Part shown: positions 1 to 8,793 of the stretch, piece by piece | How the letters are laid out: every line of letters begins with the position of its first letter | How positions within the stretch are numbered: the stretch's first letter is position 1 | From: Flavobacterium sp. 1 | Lineage (GTDB): Bacteria; Bacteroidota; Bacteroidia; Flavobacteriales; Flavobacteriaceae | Assembly: GCF_002797935.1 (NCBI RefSeq) | Contig: NZ_PGER01000001.1 | Coordinates: forward strand, 1,116,001 to 1,180,000 | DNA length: 64,000 nt | Direction: 5' to 3' | The notes under the pieces: model-generated | The model's input: the letters and a program-made list of their open reading frames with translations, nothing else | What the model was told of the DNA's origin: nothing | The model's database searches: none | Made by a program: the position numbers and the translations under genes

Positions 1-134
1 TGAGAAAAATTACAAAACATATCAGATATTATTGATTTCAAATTTTAGAAAATAAAATCCTTTTAAATAAATACAGAAAAAATTCAGCTTACATATTTGC
101 CCATCTACTCTAATTTTCTATTGGCCATTTTAGT

Positions 135-3100
135 ATGAAAAAAAATATAAGACAAATCTGCATACATACACTCGTAATATTTTGGATCGTTTCTTTTCAA
201 AATATTATAGGGCAGTCGTCCTATGTTTTTCATCATTTAGAAACTAATGAAGGTCTTTCAAATAATAATGTGAGGACATTTCTAAGGGATAGTTACGGAT
301 TTCTTTGGATAGGTACAGAGTCCGGATTAAATAGATATGATGGATATGGATTTAAGGTTTATACGATGCATTCCGGTGTATCTAATGCTCTGTCTTCAAA
401 TAATATAGTTGATTTGCAGGAAGATGGCCTGGGTAATATCTGGATAGACTTAGGATACTCTTACATGGTATATAAAAGAGATAAAGATTCTTTTTCAGAT
501 ACAAAACTATTGTTGCTCAATCTGGGGATAGAGGCGGATTTTAATGCTAAAATTTTTGTCGATAAAAATCGTAATCTCTGGGTGCTAAACAAAAAGAAGG
601 TGTTTTTTTATAATATTAAGAAAAAAAAGACATCTGTATTCCAATTAAAGACTCCTTTAAAAGAGGAGATTTCTATTGCTGATAATGGTAAATTTCTGTA
701 TGCTATTCAATATGATTCAGGGGGTTTCTGGAAACTGGATAAAAATTCCGGGGTTTTAACCTTTATTGAATTACCTGACTTTATAAAACAGAATGCTATT
801 AATGCCGCCAATATAGTTTATATAGATGGCAATAACGGGCTGTGGATTTGTTCGGATAAAAGTGAACAGGTTTTTTACAAAAAGAACTCAATTGAAGAGT
901 GGAAAAGATTTGAATTGCCTTCAAAATTAAAAACTGAAGCCAATCATATAACAAGTATTATAGAAAATCAGCCGGGACAAATCTGGATAGGAACAGACCA
1001 TAAAGGATTGTTTATCTACGACAAAGGAAAAGATTTATTTAAAAATGTTGCATCTGATCCATGGGTTGAGACAGGTCCATCATCGAACAGTGTGAAGTGT
1101 CTGTACAAAGACAACAATGAGACTGTCTGGATTGGATACGATAAAAAAGGACTTTCGTTTTATCATGAAAGCTTCCGGAATTTTATCAATTTCCGACACC
1201 CTGAATGTTCCGATATCATGGCTATAATGGAAGACCATCATGGAAATATTTGGTTGGGTACAGATGGGAACGGATTATATGTAAAAGAAAAAAACACAGA
1301 GACCATCAGGAAACTCCCAGTTCCAAACATTGCGATAATATCCATACTGGAAGACAGGAAGAATCGTATTTGGATTGGGACCTATCAAAAAGGACTTTTT
1401 TGTTATGAAAATGGCAAAATGATCCAGTATACTACAAAGAACAGCAAAATAACCAGTAATAGTATTTGGAATTTAAAAGAAGACAGGTATGGAAATCTGT
1501 GGATAGGATCATTAGGTGGAAAAATTCAGGTATTACAATCAGACTCGGATAATTTTAATGCTGTGATTACCCCATTTGATGATACTGTTTATGCGTTGGA
1601 TATGTTTTATGATGGTGGTGATAGAATGTATGTTGGTACTGTATCTGGCCTTTTGGTAGTAGATATTACGAATTACAAGAAAAAGTTATATCATGGCAAT
1701 AAGAAAGGAAATCAAACTTTTGCCCAAGATCAAATTTCAAATGTTTATAAAGATAAACGTGGTATTATATGGTTAGGCAGTAATGATGGACTAATCATCT
1801 GGAATCAAAAAAAAGACACTATTTATTATTTTAATAAGGAAAATGGATTATGCGATAATTCAATTAAAGGTATAACAGAAGATAATCTCAATAATATTTG
1901 GGTAACAACAAGCAATGGACTTTCAATACTTACTGTTAGGCCGGCATCAAACGGAGGATTTACTTTTTCAAGTAAAAATTACTCGGTCAAAGATGGCCTT
2001 ATGAATAATTATTTTAATGATCGCGCTGTTTGCAAACTACAAAATAGTGATATTCTGCTTGGTAATGTGGAAGGATATACTATTTTGAATCCGAATAAAA
2101 TGTCTGAAAAAGACCAATCTAGACCAAAAGTTATATTTACTGAATTGACAGTGGGTAATAATACTATTCAGGTGGACTCCTATTATGATGGACGCAAGCT
2201 GCTCGACCACCCAATGCAATTAACTTCCGAGTTAAATTTCAGGCATGATGATAAACTTATCTCATTACAGTTTACAACAGGAGATTTATTGAATGCTGAT
2301 AAAGTGAAATATGTTTATCAAATAGAAGGCTTTGATACCCATTGGATACCAACTCAAAAAAATAAAATAGTAATATCCTCGCTTCCTACGGGTAATTACA
2401 GACTTTTAATAAAAGCATGTAATAGTGATGGTGTTTGGAACAATGTCCCTACAGAATTATTTATTAATGTAATGCCTCCTTTTTATTTTACAATTTGGGC
2501 TTTTATCATATATGCGATTTTAATTATTAGTGCGCTGACATTTTTTGTTCTTAAAACAAAAGAAAAGCATCTTATAGAACTGGAGCAGCATCGCATTCAG
2601 ATTGATCATGAGAAGGAAATACATATTAATGAGATAAAATTAAGGTTTTTTACCAATATCAGCCACGATTTGCGTACACCGCTTACGCTCATTATTACTC
2701 CTTTGCAGATTTTATTGAATGATGCGACGAATGAAAGCATGAGAAAAAAGTTGAGTGTTATGTATAAAAATGCACAACAGCTAATGGCATTAATAAACTC
2801 ACTGCTTGATTTTCATAAACTGGATGTTGGTGTAGAAAGGCTGAATTTAAAGTCCGGTGATTTTGTTAGTTTTATTAATGAAATTTACACTTCATTTTGT
2901 GTTTATGCAGAGGAACGTAAGATTAATTTATTGTTGTTCACTGATATAGAAAGTTTAACAATGTCATTTGATCGGGACAAAATACAGAAAATACTTTCAA
3001 ATTTACTTTCAAATGCATTCAAGTATACTCTGGATGGCGGTACTATCCGTATCCATATAAAAAGAGCAAATGATACTGTTTCTGTAAGTGTTTCTGACAC

Positions 3101-4154
3101 AGGATCTGGTATTAGCAATAAAGAAAAAGAACATATTTTTGAACGGTTTTATCAGGCTCAGCAGGAACAGGAAAAAACAGGAGCAGGTTTAGGATTACAT
3201 ATTGTACATGAATATGTCAATCTTCACGGAGGAACAATAAATGTTACAGATAATGTGCCGCATGGCAGTATTTTTACCTTTCAGATTCCAATCACAATGG
3301 CTGATTTAGGTACAGTAGAAGAATATTCAGCAGAAAATCTTTCAGATGAATTTGCTTTTGAGGAAGAGGAAGGAACAAATATCATTACAAATAAAAAAAT
3401 ATTATTATTTGTAGATGACAATAATGATTTTTGTGAATTTATTAAAGATAATCTTGAGGATGAATATTATGTAATAACTGCCAATAACGGAGAGGAGGCC
3501 CTGCAATTGCTGGATAAGTTTAACGTAACCATTATTGTAAGTGATGTAATGATGCCTGTTATGAACGGAATAGAACTTTGCAGACAAATAAAAACTAATA
3601 TTTATTGGTCTCATATTCCGGTTATCCTATTGACGGCACGTACCGCTGAAGAACATGTAATGGAAGGTTTGGAACTTGGTGCTGATGATTATATAACTAA
3701 ACCATTTAATTTTAACCTGTTAAAGCTACGTATTCAAAAATTTGTAGAATGGACTGAGAAGAGTCATGTCTCATTTAGTCAAAAGTTAGATGTTTCTCCT
3801 GCAGAAATTACCATAACATCTTTGGATGAAGCCCTGATAGCCAAAGCTATTAAGGTTGTAGAAGAACATATAAGCGACATTGAGTTTTCTGTTGAAGCTC
3901 TTAGTATAGCTTTAGGCCTAAGCCGTGGTCATTTATACAAAAAGTTAATTGCCATTACTGGTAAAGGACCAATCGAATTTATTCGAACCATACGATTAAA
4001 ACGCGGACGTCAGCTCCTTGAAAAAAGCCAAATGCAAATTGCCGAAATAGCATATGAAGTAGGGTTTAATTCCCCGAAAAGATTTGCCAAGTACTTTCGG
4101 GAAGAATTTGGTTCCTTACCTTCTGAATATTTGCGCATATATAAACAGCAATAA
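135..4154 (+). CDS. Hybrid two-component system sensor/regulator (HTCS)
   Basis: This is a one-protein signalling system that senses an oligosaccharide in the periplasm and activates the neighbouring utilisation genes. A signal peptide (about 1-27) precedes a long Reg_prop beta-propeller region with repeated 'GLxxY..G' and 'IWIGT' blades, then a Y_Y_Y domain near 700-775 and a membrane span near 781-803. The cytoplasmic part has a histidine kinase with phospho-acceptor H844 in SHDLRTPL, ATPase motifs NLLSNAFKY, DTGSGI and GAGLGL, a receiver with D1137 in VSDVMMP, and an AraC-type helix-turn-helix from about 1235 to the end. At 1339 residues the length is normal for the family and all key residues are present. 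It is the first gene of the locus and probably has its own promoter, because a terminator follows it. The ligand is not readable from sequence; by context I infer a xyloglucan oligosaccharide. Confidence 0.95.
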   Translation: MKKNIRQICIHTLVIFWIVSFQNIIGQSSYVFHHLETNEGLSNNNVRTFLRDSYGFLWIGTESGLNRYDGYGFKVYTMHSGVSNALSSNNIVDLQEDGLGNIWIDLGYSYMVYKRDKDSFSDTKLLLLNLGIEADFNAKIFVDKNRNLWVLNKKKVFFYNIKKKKTSVFQLKTPLKEEISIADNGKFLYAIQYDSGGFWKLDKNSGVLTFIELPDFIKQNAINAANIVYIDGNNGLWICSDKSEQVFYKKNSIEEWKRFELPSKLKTEANHITSIIENQPGQIWIGTDHKGLFIYDKGKDLFKNVASDPWVETGPSSNSVKCLYKDNNETVWIGYDKKGLSFYHESFRNFINFRHPECSDIMAIMEDHHGNIWLGTDGNGLYVKEKNTETIRKLPVPNIAIISILEDRKNRIWIGTYQKGLFCYENGKMIQYTTKNSKITSNSIWNLKEDRYGNLWIGSLGGKIQVLQSDSDNFNAVITPFDDTVYALDMFYDGGDRMYVGTVSGLLVVDITNYKKKLYHGNKKGNQTFAQDQISNVYKDKRGIIWLGSNDGLIIWNQKKDTIYYFNKENGLCDNSIKGITEDNLNNIWVTTSNGLSILTVRPASNGGFTFSSKNYSVKDGLMNNYFNDRAVCKLQNSDILLGNVEGYTILNPNKMSEKDQSRPKVIFTELTVGNNTIQVDSYYDGRKLLDHPMQLTSELNFRHDDKLISLQFTTGDLLNADKVKYVYQIEGFDTHWIPTQKNKIVISSLPTGNYRLLIKACNSDGVWNNVPTELFINVMPPFYFTIWAFIIYAILIISALTFFVLKTKEKHLIELEQHRIQIDHEKEIHINEIKLRFFTNISHDLRTPLTLIITPLQILLNDATNESMRKKLSVMYKNAQQLMALINSLLDFHKLDVGVERLNLKSGDFVSFINEIYTSFCVYAEERKINLLLFTDIESLTMSFDRDKIQKILSNLLSNAFKYTLDGGTIRIHIKRANDTVSVSVSDTGSGISNKEKEHIFERFYQAQQEQEKTGAGLGLHIVHEYVNLHGGTINVTDNVPHGSIFTFQIPITMADLGTVEEYSAENLSDEFAFEEEEGTNIITNKKILLFVDDNNDFCEFIKDNLEDEYYVITANNGEEALQLLDKFNVTIIVSDVMMPVMNGIELCRQIKTNIYWSHIPVILLTARTAEEHVMEGLELGADDYITKPFNFNLLKLRIQKFVEWTEKSHVSFSQKLDVSPAEITITSLDEALIAKAIKVVEEHISDIEFSVEALSIALGLSRGHLYKKLIAITGKGPIEFIRTIRLKRGRQLLEKSQMQIAEIAYEVGFNSPKRFAKYFREEFGSLPSEYLRIYKQQ

Positions 4155-4219
4155 TATCTGTTGAGAGGAATAAAAAAATGATACAGGATTAAATAACAAA
4201 TACAAGTACAATTTTAGAG

Positions 4220-4250
4220 AGTAGTAAGCTTAGGTTTACTACTTTTTTTT
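4220..4250 (+). terminator. Rho-independent terminator after the HTCS gene
   Basis: AGTAGTAA (4220-4227) and TTACTACT (4236-4243) form a perfect 8-bp stem with an 8-nt loop, followed at once by a run of T to 4250. It lies 66 bp past the HTCS stop codon and separates the regulator from the enzyme genes. Confidence 0.75.
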
Positions 4251-4365
4251 GATACTACTTATTTTTAATTTAGTCAATGAATTATACTATTTTCAAATCT
4301 TATTGAGATAAATCCATAAAATTTCAGATTGATTTATAAATGTTGATATAGGCTTTTCATTTAAT

Positions 4366-4430
4366 ACAATTGGTCCACTTTTTCGATACAAAAGGAAACG
4401 TTGTAAAGCCTTGTTTTCTTGTTATTTTGT
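4366..4430 (+). promoter_or_regulatory. Conserved activator-site/promoter module, copy A
   Basis: Within the 317-bp gap 4155-4471 this segment carries ACAATTG, 12 nt, GATACAAAA, 7 nt, TTGT, 14 nt, TTGTTATTTTGT. The same elements at the same spacing occur at 8600-8664 upstream of susC. The last block contains TTATTTTG, one base from the Bacteroidota -7 consensus TAnnTTTG, with a TTG -33-like element about 18 nt upstream. The upstream ACAATTG/GATACAAAA part is therefore placed like an activator site, and the HTCS encoded just upstream is the obvious candidate. The sequence match is seen; the binding protein is inferred. Apart from this and the terminator, I see nothing else in the gap. Confidence 0.6.
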
Positions 4431-4471
4431 TTACTGAAACCATTTATATACTATTGACTAATTTTTAAATT

Positions 4472-6058
4472 ATGAAAAAAAATAATAAGCTTATTTTAGG
4501 CTTCTTAGTTTTGCTTGTTCAGACCTTTGGTTTGGCGCAAGCCAAAAATCCGGTAATTTTTGCTGATGTGCCTGATATGTCTATGATCAGGGTTGGTAAA
4601 AATTATTATATGAGCAGTACCACGATGCACATGAACCCAGGTGTACCCATTATGAAATCTACAGATCTTGTCAATTGGAAAATCATCAATTATGCCTATG
4701 ATACTTTGGCAGATCTGCCGGCGTTAAATCTGACAGAAGGAAAAAACATCTATAGCAGGGGTTCATGGGCAAGTAGTCTGCGCTACCACAAGGGTATGTA
4801 TTATGTAACCACTTTTGCACATGACATACCAGGTGAAACCTATATTTTTAAAACAAAAGATATAGAAAAAGGAAACTGGCAAAGAGTTTCTTTTAAGCCA
4901 TCCCTCCATGACCATTCCTTGTTTTTTGATGATGATGGCAAGGTATATTTAATTTATAACGCGGAAAGACTAAAAATTGTTGAATTAAATGACGATTTAA
5001 CAGGAATTAAACAAGGCGTTCCGGAGAGAGTACTCATCGAAAACGCCAGCGCACCAACAGGAAAAGAAGTAGGCCTTGGAGCTGAAGGATCTCAATTATT
5101 TAAAGTAAAAGGGAAATATTATCTATTTAATATTTGCGCGCCACGCGGTGAAATGCGAACTGTAATTATACATAGGGCAGATAATATCAACGGTCCCTGG
5201 GAAGGAAAAGTTGCTTTTCAGGATAGAGGAATTGCTCAGGGAGGATTGATAGACACTCCCGATGGACGTTGGTTCTCTTATCTTTTCCGAGATTATGCTG
5301 CTGTTGGCCGCGTTCCTTATCTCGTTCCTGTTAAGTGGGAAAATGGTTGGCCTGTATTAGGAGAAAATGGTAAAGCCCCAGAAATATTAGACCTGCCAGC
5401 TAGTAAAGGTTTGATTCCGAATTTGGTTGCTTCTGATGAATTCAACCGTAAAAAAGGAGAAGCAGTACTTCCTTTAGTATGGCAATGGAATCATAATCCA
5501 GATAACAAACTTTGGTCAATAAAAGAAAGAAAAGGATTCTTGCGCCTTAAAACAGGAAGAATCGACACTGATTTTTTTCAGGACAGAAACACACTTACGC
5601 AACGTACAATTGGTCCAACATGTACTGGTTCAACGTTATTAGATGTTTCCAAAATGAAGGAAGGTGATTTCGCAGGATTATGTGCCTTTCAAAAAAAATA
5701 TGGACAGGTTGGAGTAAAGGTTGAAAATGGTCAAAAGTCGATAGTAATGGTAAGTGCAGGTTCAGATAAACCTGTAGAAGTACAGCAAATTCCTTTGACA
5801 CAAAAGTGCGTTTATTTAAAGATTGATTGCGATTTTACCGGCATGAACGATGAAGCTAAAAACCTTTACGCTCTTAATGGGAAAGATGAAGCTAAATTTT
5901 CGTACAGCTTAGATGGAAAAGTGTGGAATCCTATTGGAAATATATTGAAAATGAAATATGACATCCCGCATTTTATGGGGTATCGTTTTGGCTTGTTTAA
6001 TTATGCAACAAAAGAAACAGGCGGTTATGCTGATTTTGATTGGTTCAGAATTAAATAG
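4472..6058 (+). CDS. GH43 glycosidase (subfamily 12-like), probable alpha-L-arabinofuranosidase
   Basis: This secreted five-bladed propeller glycosidase probably removes alpha-L-arabinofuranosyl or xylosyl groups. A signal peptide ends near AQA (22-24). The GH43 acidic triad is visible: D35 in ADVPDMSMIR (base), D147 in HDHSLFFDDDG (pKa modulator) and E205 in GAEGSQLF (acid). The stretch from about 330 to 528 looks like the concanavalin-like C-terminal domain common in GH43 beta-xylosidases/arabinofuranosidases. At 528 residues it is complete. It is the first gene after the shared promoter module and leads a short unit with the next GH43. Arabinosidase is preferred from context, because GH43 enzymes accompany GH5 and GH31 in the B. 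ovatus xyloglucan locus; beta-xylosidase cannot be excluded. Confidence 0.88.
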   Translation: MKKNNKLILGFLVLLVQTFGLAQAKNPVIFADVPDMSMIRVGKNYYMSSTTMHMNPGVPIMKSTDLVNWKIINYAYDTLADLPALNLTEGKNIYSRGSWASSLRYHKGMYYVTTFAHDIPGETYIFKTKDIEKGNWQRVSFKPSLHDHSLFFDDDGKVYLIYNAERLKIVELNDDLTGIKQGVPERVLIENASAPTGKEVGLGAEGSQLFKVKGKYYLFNICAPRGEMRTVIIHRADNINGPWEGKVAFQDRGIAQGGLIDTPDGRWFSYLFRDYAAVGRVPYLVPVKWENGWPVLGENGKAPEILDLPASKGLIPNLVASDEFNRKKGEAVLPLVWQWNHNPDNKLWSIKERKGFLRLKTGRIDTDFFQDRNTLTQRTIGPTCTGSTLLDVSKMKEGDFAGLCAFQKKYGQVGVKVENGQKSIVMVSAGSDKPVEVQQIPLTQKCVYLKIDCDFTGMNDEAKNLYALNGKDEAKFSYSLDGKVWNPIGNILKMKYDIPHFMGYRFGLFNYATKETGGYADFDWFRIK

Positions 6059-6120
6059 TAAGATAAATTATGTATAACTATCCGACCGAACGGAGGATTT
6101 TTATTAACTAAATAACTAAA

Positions 6121-7491
6121 ATGAAACATACCTATAAATTTATAGCGACACTTATAGCTATCATAAATTGTTCTATTGGAGAAGCACAAAATCCTATTGT
6201 GCAAACCAAATATTCGGCAGATCCTGCACCAATGGTACATAACGGGACAGTGTATCTGTATACAAGCCATGATGAAGATGATGCCAATGCTGACGGCAAG
6301 GGTTTTAAAATGCTTAATTGGTCACTTTATACATCAACCGACATGGTCAATTGGACAGACCATGGAATAGTTGCTTCCCTAAAAGATTTTAGTTGGGCAA
6401 AGCAGGATAATGGTGCCTGGGCAGTTCAGTGTATTGAACGAAATGGTAAATTTTATTTATACTGTCCAATGCATGGCGGAAATATAGGAGTTTTGGTTTC
6501 AGATAGTCCTTATGGCCCATTTAAAGACCCTATTGGCAAGAAACTTATCAATCATCATATTTGGAACGATATCGATCCTACTCCATTTATTGATGAGGAT
6601 GGTCAGGCGTATTTGTTTTGGGGAAATCCCGGCTTGTATTACGTAAAACTGAATAAGGACATGACATCCTATTCGGGTGAAGTTAAACAAATCCCCAATA
6701 CTATAGAATCTTTTGGTAAACGCGAAGGAGAAAAAAATGACATAAGACCTACCACCTATGAGGAAGGACCATGGCTGTATAAACGTAATAGTCTGTATTA
6801 TTTATTATTTGCCGCAGGGCCAATATCGGAACATATTGGTTATTCAACCAGTAAAAGTATAACAGGACCCTGGAAATATCAAGGTGTCGTCATGCCTACA
6901 CAAGGAAATTCTTTTACCAATCATCCCGGTGTAATTGATTTTAAGGGAAAGAGTTATTTTTTCTATCACAATGCAGCATTGCCCGGAGGTGGCGGTTTTA
7001 CCCGTTCAGTTTGTGTAGAAGAAGCTAGGTTTAATAAAGATGGTTCGATCGTGCAAATGAACATGACAGAAGGTATTAAACAGAGTTTAAAACCATTAAA
7101 TCCTTATGTGAGAACTGAAGCTGAAACCATTTCCTGGTCTGAAGGAGTGAAGTCAATGGAAGATAATGTGACTGGCAATTATATTACGGCAAAATACAAT
7201 GACGCTTTTATCAAAGTAAAACAGGTGGATTTCCGCAAAGGCGCTTCGAAATTCACGGCAAGAATTGGCACAACGCACAACGGAAATGTTTCAATGGAGA
7301 TACGATTAGACACTAAAGACGGAGAGTTACTTGGAACCGTAAATGTACCAATGGCGGGAGGCAATGACAAATGGGCATTGCAAACAATTGATGTTAAAAA
7401 AGTTTCAGGAATTCACGATTTGTATTTTGTTTTTAAAGGAGAAGCCAAGACCGACATACTGTATTTTGATTATTGGAAATTCTTAAAATAA
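6121..7491 (+). CDS. GH43 glycosidase with C-terminal CBM6-like domain
   Basis: A second secreted GH43 enzyme, 456 residues, begins 62 bp after the previous gene and is probably co-transcribed with it. The signal peptide ends near GEAQ (about residue 22). The likely catalytic residues are D34 in SADPAP, D152 in DIDPTPF and E215 in EEGPW. From about 330 on, the sequence has the form of a CBM6-type beta-sandwich (RTEAE at its start, FDYWKF at its end). This layout, GH43 plus CBM6, is typical of arabinofuranosidases and xylosidases of plant cell-wall loci. It is much diverged from the GH43 just upstream, so the pair is not a recent duplication. A strong hairpin follows the stop codon. Confidence 0.88.
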   Translation: MKHTYKFIATLIAIINCSIGEAQNPIVQTKYSADPAPMVHNGTVYLYTSHDEDDANADGKGFKMLNWSLYTSTDMVNWTDHGIVASLKDFSWAKQDNGAWAVQCIERNGKFYLYCPMHGGNIGVLVSDSPYGPFKDPIGKKLINHHIWNDIDPTPFIDEDGQAYLFWGNPGLYYVKLNKDMTSYSGEVKQIPNTIESFGKREGEKNDIRPTTYEEGPWLYKRNSLYYLLFAAGPISEHIGYSTSKSITGPWKYQGVVMPTQGNSFTNHPGVIDFKGKSYFFYHNAALPGGGGFTRSVCVEEARFNKDGSIVQMNMTEGIKQSLKPLNPYVRTEAETISWSEGVKSMEDNVTGNYITAKYNDAFIKVKQVDFRKGASKFTARIGTTHNGNVSMEIRLDTKDGELLGTVNVPMAGGNDKWALQTIDVKKVSGIHDLYFVFKGEAKTDILYFDYWKFLK

Positions 7492-7531
7492 TTTTTACAA
7501 AAAAAAAGCAATCTGTTGTTTAAATGATCCC

Positions 7532-7567
7532 GCTGCCACACGAATCCTTTCGTGTGGCAGCTTTGCT
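7532..7567 (+). terminator. Strong hairpin terminator after the GH43 pair
   Basis: A perfect 13-bp G+C-rich stem, GCTGCCACACGAA (7532-7544) with TTCGTGTGGCAGC (7549-7561), closes on a 4-nt loop and is followed by a short T-rich tail. It lies 40 bp past the GH43 stop codon, so the two GH43 genes probably form a unit separate from susC. Confidence 0.75.
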
Positions 7568-7695
7568 TATATAATTTTCTTATTGAATAATAAAAGGAAA
7601 AAATAATATAACAAAAACTAATAGGAGAGCAATTACAAATAATTATCACAATAATATTATCGTTTTTATCAAATGATAAAATACAAGCCCAAGAT

Positions 7696-7773
7696 TGAAT
7701 CCCCGAAAAGATTTACCAAGTATTTTAGAGAAGAATTTGGTTTCTTGCCTTTTGAGTATATATAAACAGCAAT
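7696..7773 (+). pseudogene. Relic of the 3' end of a second HTCS gene
   Basis: This stretch is clearly homologous to the last ~85 bp of the HTCS gene (about 4069-4153). In frame it reads SPKRFTKYFREEFGFLPFEY, against SPKRFAKYFREEFGSLPSEY in the intact regulator. It then lacks 8 bp (TTGCGCAT of the intact gene), which breaks the frame, but still continues with ATATAAACAGCAAT, matching the intact gene's final codons. Nothing upstream of it resembles the rest of an HTCS. It is therefore a scrap of a second, deleted regulator that once stood directly before susC. Confidence 0.85.
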
Positions 7774-7852
7774 GATAATAATACAATAACGCGTTGGGTA
7801 TAATTGATTAGAAGCTCTTATTTTGAGTAAAATCTTTATGCTTTCAGAAATG

Positions 7853-7910
7853 ATTGTCATCCTGAGCCCTTCGATAAAAGCTCAGGACAGGCTAAAGTCG
7901 AAGGCTTTTT
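7853..7910. repeat. Interlocking inverted-repeat element (TCCTGAG type)
   Basis: Two mutually exclusive stems overlap. CCTGAGC (7861-7867) pairs with GCTCAGG (7880-7886), while CCTTCGA (7868-7874) pairs with TCGAAGG (7898-7904), which runs into CTTTTT. The TGTCATCCTGAGC..CGAAGG wording resembles short palindromic intergenic repeats I have seen in many bacterial genomes. It could act as a terminator, a transcript-end stabiliser or simply a dispersed repeat. Confidence 0.5.
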
Positions 7911-8599
7911 ACTTCGAAAGTGATTCTACTAAGATTATCCTTAGTGAAGCCAAATAGACTTAACCTGACACCTGTTTTTGAATTATGTCGAACACGTTAC
8001 AACATAATTATCCTTGCAATAATTCAATAGCCAAATATATCTCCATTTATTCGAAATGCACCAAACTATTGGTAAACTCAGATATGTTTACACGTATAAA
8101 TCGGTTTTGCTTCTACAGCACTTCGGTGTATTTAAATTATAATCTTCCAGCTAAAGCTTTAAGTTAACTCAAAACCTTCTTTTTAATAGTCGAACCCAGA
8201 TTAAAAACAAGTATTTATCAGAAGAATACCGAAGGCCTTTTCTAAAATTATTTTAAAGCTCACTTAACAGTTTCTATTTCCATTCTGTCTTTTTTAGCAG
8301 GACTTTAATTTGTGATGTCAGCAGCTTTCATACAATTCTATTTTTCAGCAAAATTGATTTTAAAAGAACAGTAAATAAAGCAGCCTTCCGGCAGATAGAA
8401 TACTCCTCCAAAACCTATCGGGTTATATTAAAAAATTCATCCAAAATGCAACCTTAATGTTAAAAAAATTAGCTTTTATATGTTGAATTTATTTCGAATT
8501 AGGGTCAATTTTAAATTATTGAAATAACAATTTTTTATGACATTAAATGTGATAATGAAATATTTATAGGTTTTTTTTTATTGTAATTCTATAATTGCA
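7911..8599. other. Gene-free part of the 1.3-kb gap before susC
   Basis: I see no convincing gene here. The only open frame of note, 60 codons at 7985-8167, starts at an ATG with no family resemblance or signal. With the HTCS relic at its left end and the susC promoter module at its right end, the stretch looks like degraded DNA left by the loss of a regulator gene, although no further HTCS sequence could be recognised. Confidence 0.5.
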
Positions 8600-8664
8600 A
8601 CAATTGATACAGTCTTCTGATACAAAAAGTGCCATTGTTTGATGTTCCTTTATTGTTAATTTGT
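8600..8664 (+). promoter_or_regulatory. Conserved activator-site/promoter module, copy B
   Basis: This module upstream of susC repeats the 4366-4430 module: ACAATTG (8600-8606), GATACAAAA (8619-8627), TTGT (8635-8638) and TTGTTAATTTGT (8653-8664) at identical spacing, 44 of 65 positions matching by my count. TTAATTTG sits as a -7-like box. The activator-like part contains a direct repeat, TTGATAC and CTGATAC, 13 nt apart, and the corresponding half-sites in copy A have the same 13-nt offset. About 130 nt of leader remain before the susC ATG. Confidence 0.62.
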
Positions 8665-8793
8665 TCCCAATGATACATGAAAAATGGAGTAGATAATGAA
8701 ATAATACGTATGAGAATATTTCATGACAAAGGACATCTTTTTATGCAAAATTAAACCACTTAACTAATTAACTAATTAAAAACTAATTTAATT

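Noticed and set aside
7985..8167. 60-codon open frame in the gap before susC
   Set aside because: No homology, signal peptide or operon context; length is compatible with chance.
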